A stretch of 64,000 nt of DNA from Lunularia cruciata (Eukaryota > Streptophyta > Marchantiopsida > Lunulariales > Lunulariaceae), in assembly GCA_948567375.1 (NCBI GenBank), contig OX419762.1, positions 32,628,608-32,692,607 of the forward strand, given 5' to 3'. Within the stretch, counting starts at the first letter, position 1. The number at the start of each line of letters is the position of its first letter. Shown piece by piece: positions 55,872-64,000 of the stretch. The translations under genes and the position numbers were made by a program. The notes below the pieces were generated by a model. It was not told where the DNA came from. It was given only the letters and a program-made list of their open reading frames with translations, and made no database searches.

Positions 55872-56539
55872 AGAAATCTTGGAAGTGGAAGAATACAAAG
55901 CCAAACTTTAAATTGGGCTTCTAACCAATACAAATATCTGCATTGAGAGAACAACGGGAAGAGAGAGTTCAAAGACAAACTTTGCACGGTGAAGAAGAAG
56001 AATGCTAGAAGATCTAATCTACTTTTGATGAAACCAAATGAGAGGCGTTGGACTTTCAACTTCTTCATGAAGTTCAAGAAGCCTTGCAAGAACTCAAACA
56101 AAAGAAACGCAAAGGCGGGTGGCAAGGCTAGTTCTTGTCTCTATCTTCCAAGAACAAGAAAGACTCCAATGGGCAAACATACTTGTTGCAACCCAATACA
56201 CTGACCTCCCCTAAAGTTGTAAAGGAAGTTGAATTTATAAAGAAATTCATTTGTGAAAGATAGCACAAATCTCAATGGAAGAAGAGTGCCAACATCTCTT
56301 ACGTATAATTTCTTGGTTGGCATAAGGGATTTTTCAAGAGCATTGCGGAAGTGTTGACCCTTTTACTCTGTTTCCAATCAAATTTGACACCATCAGAGAA
56401 GAAGAATCTATTGTTGAAGACCCCACTTTGAACTTGACCAATTGGAATCCTTGGGCTATCAACACGGTGACAATACTAGCCAATTCCTTGGGTCCATCAA
56501 GTTCAACTTTATCAAAGCCGATTCCCCCAAGCCAAACAT

Positions 56540-57860
56540 GACTTTGTTACTTGTCACTTGACATGCCTATCAAAAGTATAAGGGGCCAGAACAAGATGAA
56601 AACCCTAACAAATTCATCAAAGAATTCAAAGTCATTTCCTTTGCCAATAAGGAACATGACCCTGCGGATTGATTGTGCATTTTTCCAAGTCTACTCTAAA
56701 AGAAAGCCCAAAGCTGGTATACCCATGTAACCTAGAAGGGATTCACACCAACCAACTGGGCAGACTTGCAAAATGGCTTCCTAGAAAAATTTTGGGAAGT
56801 TGATTACAAGATGAGTATCTTTGTGGCACTCAATGATTTGGATAGAGGGAAGAAAAAAAATTTAGAGATTACTTTGAGTGGTTCATGGCCCTTTTGAATT
56901 GTGTCCCAAAGCAGTCAAGTGTGGTGGGTTACTCCAATGCCCAAGCTATTACTTGGTTTCTTGGTAGACTCTCACTAGAGATTTGTATCTTTACTAGGGA
57001 GAGGAATGTAACTTCCCTAGACAAGGTCCTCAAAGATATCACCCGATATGAGGCGCTCACTCTCACTCGTCTAGTAACCAAAGAAATCAGGAAAAGGCAA
57101 GAAGAAATCAGGAAAGGCAAGAAGCCTAGAAGAAGAGCTTCTTGTAATACATCTCCTTCTTTGGAGGAATCCTCCACATCTTCAAGTTCTTCTTTGGAAC
57201 CCAAAGAAGATCCAAAGCCAAAGAGAATATGAAGATGCAGAGGAAAGAAGCCAGTAACACCTCCAGCTAAGATTGTAAATAAGGTAGATCAAAAGCTAGA
57301 GACTCTTATTAAAGAGTTTGCAGATTTCAAGATCCAAATGATTGGGGCTAAGTACCAAAGAAGGCCTCCGTCATTTGGCAGACCAAATGTATAATGCATT
57401 GCATGTGGTAAATCTGGCCACGCTAATATGGAGTGTTTGATTCGTACTGCATTTCCAATGCAACAAATTGATTGGGTTCTAGGTTGGGACAAAAGTGAAG
57501 AAGATAAGGTTGTGCACCAGATCCAAGAGGTATAGCCTTAGGCAAGCACATTGTATCAAGGTCTGAGGTATGGACCAAGGGAGTACAACAACAATGCACC
57601 TCCACGAAGACCATTGATGGGTGGCCAAAATAGGCCTCAAAATTTTGCATCGGGTGCTTGTTACAATTGTGGCTCGATGGGACATTTTGATCTCCAAACT
57701 GTCCGGAGCCAAGATGGCAAATTGGGTACGTTCCCTTGTGCAGAAATTGTAAAGAATTAGGTCATACTAGAAATCAGTGTCCGCAACCACCAAACCCAAA
57801 GCCGCGTATGAAATATGTACAGACCTCACCTGAGCATGTTGCGCTCTAGTCAAAAGGGGA
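56540..57860 (+). pseudogene. Family A gag with three zinc knuckles
   Basis: Readable pieces: NPNKFIKEFKVISFANKEHD, KAQSWYTHVT, FTPTNWADLQNGFLEKFWEV, then the frame 56885-57232 (GYSNAQAITWFLGRLSLEIC, Ser/Glu-rich end). Knuckles CX2CX4HX4C: CIACGKSGHANMEC at 57395-57436; CYNCGSMGHFD at 57659 on (its last Cys not clear); CRNCKELGHTRNQC at 57739-57780. Three knuckles is more than the usual one or two of plant Ty3 elements. Stops occur near 56690, 56730, 57230, 57391 and 57533. Gag binds and packages element RNA. The region 55872-56540 is leader and degraded N-terminus. Confidence 0.8.
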
Positions 57861-59280
57861 TACAAATGTAAATTGTATAACACTTGAGGAGGATTGACCT
57901 CAAGAAGGGAGTCCGGCTTCTAAAGGAGAACGGCCAGACCTCAAAATTTTGAAGGTTGAGACATGCTCGGGTAAGAAAAAGTGTGATCCCAAAGAAGCAA
58001 GTACTACTTCTTTTTCTTCACAAAAGGCAAAGAGGTTGCACCCAAAAGCCATTTTTCTACTAAGGAAGAGAAGATTTTAGCAAAAGCTAAAGCAAAAGCT
58101 TTGCAGAAAAAAATCAATGAAGTAGTGCAGAGAACTCGGGAAATGAGTTTGGAGGAGGATAAGACAAAGGCTCCTATGTTTTTGGTGGACATCATATCCA
58201 AAGTAAAGGATCTGATCCAAGCCAAGGTGGGCAAACCCAAAGAACCTCAAGTTAAGATTGCTAGTACTCCGGTCACCATCTTGAAGCACCCCAAAGTCCA
58301 ATTTGAACAAGGAAAGACTTCGGACCCAAAGACAAAGGTGAAGAAGGTGCAATTGGGAGGAGTCCCACACTATGATATTGTGGCCGATTTGGCATCTACA
58401 AGTGTTAAGATCACATTTAAGCAATTGTGGGAGGAAAATAAGCTATACAAGAAGTAGTTGAGTTCAGCCCTCAAGAAAGTAAGGGCAATGACCAAGAAAG
58501 ACTTGACCGCAATTTATTGTATTGAACAAGAAGATTTGGGATCTCTTGAAGGGGACGAGGAGATCATAGGTTGCATGATCACATCCATACCCATTGATTT
58601 GGGATTGGGTGTGAATGTCATGATAGAAGACACTATACATTGATTGGGGTATACAATGCTTGAACCAACACCCCGAATTCTGAAATTTGCGGATCAGACC
58701 AGGAGACAGCCTTTGGGCATGCTATCAAATATTTCTACAATCATTGGAGGGATGCCCTTCAAGTTAAACTACATTGTGTTGCGACCAGTAACCAAACTAG
58801 TTACCCGCTCTTGATTGGAAGACCCTAGTTGTATAGTGCTCAGGTGATTGTGGATTGGCACCAGCAAAAGCTAAGGTTCAAGGACATCTTGTCCACAGAT
58901 CAAAGCTGGTGACAGTGAGTTGGACAAAGGTTCCCCATCTTGGGAAGACCACTTTGTTAGAAGATGAAGATGAATCTAAAGATTCATTGTCTTTGTCTTC
59001 AGACGACTCCAAAGATGAAGTCTAAGTCAATTACCTAGAATGTTACGAGGTAGAAGTCAAAGACAAAGACCCATATGACATCACCTTGGGTGAAAATGAC
59101 TTGGAAGAAGGAGGTTTGACTATAGTTCAACTCGGGATAAATTGCGTAAGTCACGTTGAAGGAGTCATTAACTTTGATGAATGTCAAGATGTCATCTTGA
59201 TTGAAGGCAAAATGTTAAAAATTTTGAAGATAGTCACTTTGGAGGAGTTGGCAAGATACACTACCATGTTTATTGAATTC
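57861..59280 (+). pseudogene. Family A linker and protease region
   Basis: Lys/Glu-rich linker (KAKALQKKINEVVQRTREMS; APMFLVDIISKVKDLIQAKV at 58101-58457), then a protease-like segment: SIPIDLGLGVNVMIEDTIH, LEPTPRILKFADQT, IIGGMPFKLNYIVL, and in another frame LLIGRPWL-like sequence near 58815. The active-site position reads Asp-Leu-Gly (58596-58604) instead of D-S/T/G-G, so the enzyme is either diverged or dead. An acidic stretch (SKDEV, VEVKDKDPYDITLGENDLEE) leads to RT. Several stops. Confidence 0.6.
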
Positions 59281-60860
59281 TAGGATGTATTTGCATGGTC
59301 TATTTAGCAAATGTTGGGTATTCCATGAGAATTTGGAGAACATCATATTGATCTGGTTGAAGGTGCAGTCCAGGTTTGGCAAAGGCAGTATCGTCTGAAC
59401 CCAAAGTATTTGCTCTTGGTAAAAGATGAAATAGACAAGTACCTAAGGGCCAGAATAATCTTTCCTGTCTTGAGCAGCAAGTGGGTCTCCCCCATAGTCA
59501 TTGTTTTGAAGAAGAAGACATGGAAGATTTGAGTGTGCCAAGATTTTTGCAAGTTGAATGTAGTCACGAGGAAGGATCATCATCCCTTGCCTTTTACAGA
59601 TACAATCTTGGACCAAGTAGTTGGTCATCCTTGCTATAGTTTTCTCAATGGATTTTCAGGGTATAATCAAGTATCCATCCAAGAAGAAGACAAGGACAAA
59701 ACTACATTCACTACAATTGGGGCACTTTTGCATACAATCAAATATCCTTTGGGTTGTGTAATACTCCCGCTACTTTCCAATGGATGATGAATGCAATATT
59801 CAAAGATTTTTGGCACAAAATTTGTGGAAGTCTTCATAGATGATTTTTTTGTGTTTGGGCAAAGAGAAGTACATTTAGATTACCTTTGCCAAACATTTGA
59901 AAGGTGTATTTTGCTGGTTTATCATTACACCCAGAGAAATGCTTCTTCACAATGAAGGAAGGAATTCTTCTGAGGCATTGGGTGTCAAGCCAAGGTATTG
60001 AAGTCAATGTCAAGAAGGTTAAAGTGATCTCAACTTTGGAATCCCCTAAAAACATTTGGGAGCTAAGAGCTTTCTTGGGACATGTCGGATACTACAGATG
60101 CTTCATATCAAACTACATGGTGCTTGCTGTACTCCTTACAAAGCTTTTGAAGAAGTTAGAAGACTACTTGTGGGAAGCAAAATAGGAAGAAGATTTCCAA
60201 TATTGAAGAAGAAATTGGTTGAAGCACCAAGTATGAGGGCCCTGAATTGGGATGTCCCTTTTCATGTGTATGTGAACACTTTGTCCATGGCAATTGGAGT
60301 CGTCTTAAGTCAGAAGGACAAGAAGAAGAAGGACTACCTAATTTATTATGCCAACCGACAATTGTCAGTTTCAGAAAAGAATTATTTGATGACTCAAAGA
60401 GAAGCACTTGGAATTGTGTATGCATGCAAGAAGTTTTGCCACTACCTATTGGGATACAAATTTGTCTTTTATGCTGACCATTACACATTGCAACATTTGG
60501 TCAAGGAGGCAGATTTGTCCGAGCAAATTGCAAGATGGATCTTGTTATTACAAGAATTCACATACACTATAAAAGTAAGGAAGGGAGCTTTTCATTTGAA
60601 TGAGGACTTCCTATCCAAGTTGGAAACTCAAGACCAAGGCTTGGAAGTCGATGATTGGTTTCCTGATGAAGAGCTATACTATTTAATGGCAATGCAAAGT
60701 ACGAGGTATGCTGCCAAATATCATTATCTGCATACTTGTCATTGTATTGAGGGGCTGGACCTAAAGCAAAGGGCAGTCTTTGTCAGGAAGATGGGACCAT
60801 ACGAGCTAAAACACAACATTTTATTTAAGATGGGCAAAGACAAAGTACTTCAGAGATGCT
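59281..60860 (+). pseudogene. Family A reverse transcriptase and RNase H
   Basis: RT: DVFAWS, EHHIDLVEGAVQVWQRQYRL, KYLRARIIFPVLSSKWVSPI, CQDFCKLNVVTRKDHHPLPF, FLNGFSGYNQVSI, FGLCNTPATFQWMMNAIF, and catalytic FIDD at 59833-59844 in EVFIDDFFVFG. Connection: LRAFLGHVGYYRCFISNYM. RNase H lies in the frame 60056-61141: HVYVNTLSMAIGVVLSQKDK (first catalytic Asp replaced by Asn), LSVSEKNYLMTQREALGIVY, FYADHYTLQHL, FHLNEDFLSKL. Shifts near 59720, 59770, 59870 and 60180 and stops at 59281, 59307 and 59529. Confidence 0.85.
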
Positions 60861-61960
60861 TGGAGGCATACAAAGTCGGAGGAGTAATTGAGTCCTTACA
60901 CTTTGAAGCATTGGGAGGACACTATGCCCTGAAGAATACTATAAAGAAGATCCTTTCAGCTGGGTATTGGCTGCCTATGATGTATAAGGATACCCATACT
61001 TACATACAAAGTTGTGACGCCTACCAACAAATAGGAAAATGGATGGCTACTTCCCTGTGGCCTTTGAGACCAATTCTGCCATTGGCTCCATTTGAGAAGT
61101 GGGGCATTGATTTTGTGGGTCCAATTCAACCAATGACCTAAGTCACAAGGAAGAGATACATCTTAATGTGCATTGATTATGCTACCAAGATGGTAGAAGC
61201 AAAGGCAATGTGGAGAGATGATGTAGAAACAATTGCAGAATTTTACTTTGGAAACATCATTTCATGTACGGATGTCCTCTTTAATTGGTCAATGACCGGG
61301 GAACTCATTTTTTGAACTCCATGGTGGAAGCAATAACCAAGTATTTCCAGATTAAACATTGGAAGATGACTCCGTATAATCCAAAAGCAAATGGACTAAC
61401 AGAGAAGGCCAATGGATTGTTATGTACAATTTTGAACAAGGTGACAGTCAATTACGCCTATGATTGGGACAAAAAGTTACCTATAGCTTTGTAGGTATAC
61501 AAAATGATTGAGAAGGTTACAACCAAGCAAACTCCATATTTCCAGACTGATGGATTGCATCCCATACTACCAGTTGAGTTTGAAGTACCGTCATATTGGA
61601 TTCTTTACGAAGAACTATTGTCAAAGGAAGAAAGTCAAGATCTTTGGATCCATCAATTGATGTAGTTAGAAGAGAAACAGGATGATGAAATGCAAACCAC
61701 AAAGGAAGTGCAAGAACAAAGGAAAGTCAAGCATAATAAGAAAATCAAGCCGGTGGCTATTCAAGAAGGTGATTTGGTGTTGTTATATGACAATCACCCA
61801 ATATTTTTTCCAGGAAAACTATATTTAAGGAGGATGGGGCCCCACTGTGCTATGAACATTTATGCTAGTGGCTCTATTCAAATTTCAGACCTAGAAGGCA
61901 ATCCCTTTGCCACTTGAGTGAATGGGTGGAGAGTTCAAAAATATTGGACCACAGACTCAA
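60861..61960 (+). pseudogene. Family A integrase
   Basis: Zinc domain HFEALGGHYALKNTIKKILS with second half SCDAYQQIGK, in which the last Cys of HHCC is Tyr. DDE core: WGIDFVGPI, then after a stop and shift near 61285 VNDRGTHFLNSMVEAITKYF, and NGLTEKANGLLCTILNKVTV. C-terminal module: EGDLVLLYDNHPIFFPGKLY, RRMGPHCAMNIYASGSIQIS, DLEGNPFAT, VNGWRVQKYW ending near 61953. No chromodomain. The polypurine tract follows within 60 bp. Stops at 61139, 61492, 61663 and 61915. Confidence 0.85.
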
Positions 61961-62008
61961 TGTTGTATAAACAACCTGTTTTTGGTGTTCATAAAGATGC
62001 TCACATTT

Positions 62009-62019
62009 GAGAGAGGGGG
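62009..62019 (+). other. Polypurine tract of family A
   Basis: GAGAGAGGGGG, two bases before the 3' LTR start TGTGGTACCCACA at 62022. It fixes the LTR start upstream of the LTR-encoded frame, so that frame is copied into both LTRs on each reverse transcription. Confidence 0.85.
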
Positions 62020-62410
62020 TATGTGGTACCCACATTTTTTGGTTTTGGATGGTTTTAATAAAGTTTTGAAGAAGAAGTAGGTTGGTAAAGCAAAGGAGTG
62101 CTAAACAAGAAAGAAAATGTGAAGAATTTTGTGTGTGGACAAAACCCAAAGTTGAACTCGGGTCAACTCCAAAGGACCTAGGATGGACAAGAGAAAAGAA
62201 AAATATGAAGATGAGGACTTTGTATCTGGTAGTGTAGCCTAATCCAAAGAACCTATAACATATTTCTTTGGGGTTTGCCAATCAAGAAGTACATAGGGAG
62301 AAAGTGACTGCCTCGGGATCAAGAAGTTCTTAATAGTGACAGGAAACAAATTCACAGAACCGGTGAGTGGCACGGAGCAGCAATTGAAGAATGACCAATC
62401 AGCAAAGGGC

Positions 62411-62418
62411 TATAAAAT
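62411..62418 (+). promoter_or_regulatory. TATA-like box before the LTR-encoded frame
   Basis: TATAAAAT, preceded by GACCAATCAG, 34 bases before the start-equivalent codon at 62445 (GTG here, ATG in sister copies). Confidence 0.35.
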
Positions 62419-62444
62419 CAAGATTTTTGCAAGAAAGCATTGCA

Positions 62445-64000
62445 GTGTCTAGATGGTACCATGTCTCTATTCAAAGTCGACCCAAAGGAATGCAAATTGT
62501 AAATTCCCAAGAAGAAGAGTGGGTTAGGATCTTGGGAACAATCTTTCATAAGAAGAGACTAAAGGAAACACATGATGGCCCCAAAAGTGAGTAAGTAGAG
62601 TGCAATGAGGGGTCTTGCAATGCATAGATTAGATGCAGTGGCAAGGGTTGATGTTTTAGCAAGACTTTGTATCACATTCTTGGCATGGAACTGAAATTTC
62701 AGTTCTCCAAGTTTCATGACAAAAATTGCCGCAAGTGATTGCAAGGATGGGCCAAGGCACATAAGGAAGAGAGGGAATCCGGCTCAATGGACTGAGTTGG
62801 ATTGGAGATTAGTCCTAGGGAGAGAAGCAGGAGAGGTAGGAGGTACCACCTTCTATCTAAAGTGTGATGCCTCAGAAGAGACTGCCGAGGTGGTAAATTC
62901 TTTCAATCAACCTCGCACTAAGACGGGTAAGGTAGAAACCTATAGAGACCCCAAGCGGAGAGGGATTGTGAGCGCAATGATTGGAATGTTCAAGCCAAAG
63001 CAAACCATCTATGTCACAATGCAAAAGGTGGTGTTCTTTCACCAAATGTTTGTAGGAGAAGTAGTGGATTGGGCAAAGTGTCTGCATTAGCAAGTGGGGC
63101 AGATGATTTTGGGTTGGAGGATGGACATGCAACCACATTATTTCATGCCCTATGCAGCTTATTCCTACTTTGGGCTGAATTTACTGACTTCAGAGGAGAG
63201 AAACCGGATGCACTCACATTTTTAATCCAGATCTACGTATGGAAACAGATGCAAATGAGCGATATTATATGGAGCGGGTGCAAGAAGGAGATGAGTACTA
63301 TAAGAAGAGTGGGAAGGAGAGAATTTTAGTAGTTGATATCTCCAAGGCAAGAAAGAGAAACAAACCTAAAAGTCTCCTTGTGGTAGTATAGCCACAAAAG
63401 ATGCAAAAGCCTAACCCAAAGGCAGTGTTGGTGAAAGCAAGGGAATTGATTTTGGAAGAGGAAGAAGAGGAGTCAGAAAGAGAAATTGAGTCAAAGGGAG
63501 AAGCTTTGGGAGGAGAAGAAGAGTTCACACTACAAAGTGAAGAGTTGAGCAATGGCAATGAAGGCGAGGTGCAGGTTTAGCAAACCCAAAGACGGAGTGT
63601 GGACACATCAAAGCCAAGTCCGGAGGTGTCTACCATCAAGCAAGGACGTGAGAAGGAAGAAGAAGGAGGCTTGGTATGTCCAAGAACTACCAAGAGGAAG
63701 AGAAGTGTGCACACAGCCAATATCACCTAGTAAAGTCACCACCAAAGAGGAGGAGAGCTCGGATGGAGAAACATTGAAGGTATGAAGATCGTGACTTTGG
63801 GATAAGGCACCAGTAGAAGAGTTACCTGTAGAGGGCAACAAAGTTTGGGCCAATGACAAGAAGTATGATAGAGTGGAGTACCTATTGAAGGTTGTATATC
63901 TGTTGTTGATGTTTCTATAGCAGAAGAAAGTAGAGATGGCAAGTGCTAACCTTGATGTGAAAGATGAGTTAGCAATAGTAGAGAAGTGGAGTGCAAAGAC
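62445..64000 (+). pseudogene. LTR-encoded coiled-coil protein, 3' LTR copy (partial)
   Basis: VSRWYHVSIQSRPKGM at the start, then in the frame from 62608 LAMHRLDAVARVDVLARLCI, TFLAWN with TGA for the next Trp, WTELDWRLVLGREAGE, YRDPKRRGIVSAMIGMFKPK, VTMQKVVFFHQMFVGEVVDW, a stop at 63088, and later the acidic linker near 63420-63580 and VEYLLKVVYLLL near 63878. The coiled coil runs off the window. Same domain order as 34079-36652. It sits after the polypurine tract of a gag-pol element, which ties this protein to the retrotransposon. Confidence 0.8.

Larger units (their letters stand above)
55075..64000 (+). mobile_element. Family A element with gag-pol between coding LTRs
   Basis: A cut 5' LTR (55075-55846) is followed by primer site, gag with three zinc knuckles, protease, RT, RNase H, integrase, polypurine tract (62009-62019) and a long-form A LTR starting at 62022 that runs off the window. 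The LTR ends match the solo LTRs at 2603 and 33666. This is the only copy that links the coding LTR to a gag-pol, and shows that family A is a Ty3/gypsy element without a chromodomain. It has numerous stops and frameshifts. Confidence 0.9.
62022..64000 (+). repeat. Family A 3' LTR (long form), cut by the window end
   Basis: Starts TGTGGTACCCACATTTTTTG after the polypurine tract; about 420 bp leader with CCCAAAG motifs, then the LTR-encoded frame. Closest in detail to the copy at 16105-19572. The promoter and R-U5 lie beyond the window. Confidence 0.9.

Noticed and set aside
1-64000. CRISPR arrays, tRNA or rRNA genes, bacterial operons
   Set aside because: No regular short direct repeats with unique spacers, no clover-leaf candidates, no ribosomal RNA signatures; the only tRNA-related sequences are the primer binding sites.

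Overview
The window looks like repeat-rich nuclear DNA of a land plant with a large genome. A gymnosperm or fern seems most likely, but that is a weak inference from the retroelement types alone. I find no host gene, tRNA, rRNA or organellar sequence. Almost every base can be assigned to nested, decayed Ty3/gypsy LTR retrotransposons. I name five families A-E for this report.

Layout. 1-10539: the 3' end of a family C element (integrase plus 3' LTR). Its integrase is split by a family A solo LTR (89-9419), which holds a second A-type solo LTR (1625-7255), which holds a third (2603-6310). 10612-16104: family D, a minus-strand chromovirus with a C-terminal chromodomain and a tRNA-iMet primer site. 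16105-19572: truncated family A LTR. 19573-22312: 5' part of a minus-strand family C element. 22313-23370: family A fragment (minus), joined to C through a perfect palindrome. 23371-33659: family B element with both LTRs. 33666-37445: best-preserved family A solo LTR. 37446-45760: minus-strand family E element broken by two C solo LTRs and one short A solo LTR. 45820-48805: an inverted pair of one repeat around a C LTR scrap and AT-rich DNA. 48810-55074: minus-strand family C element with the longest open pol frame. 55075-64000: the family A element that carries gag-pol; its 3' LTR runs off the window.

Two systems stand out. First, family A LTRs are about 3.7-3.8 kb long and carry, inside U3, a reading frame of about 850 codons: a conserved N-terminal domain, an acidic linker, a long coiled coil and a conserved tail. 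The LTR limits are fixed by TG...CA ends and by 5-bp target duplications around four solo LTRs (two of them the long form inside other elements, one the short form). Second, family E carries, between protease and reverse transcriptase, a decayed C5-cytosine DNA methyltransferase with recognisable motifs I, IV, VI and VIII.

Every element is mutated; many breaks are TAG or TGA where relatives have CAG, CGA or TGG. Features are therefore called pseudogenes or mobile elements. Functions described are those of the family, not claims that these copies work.
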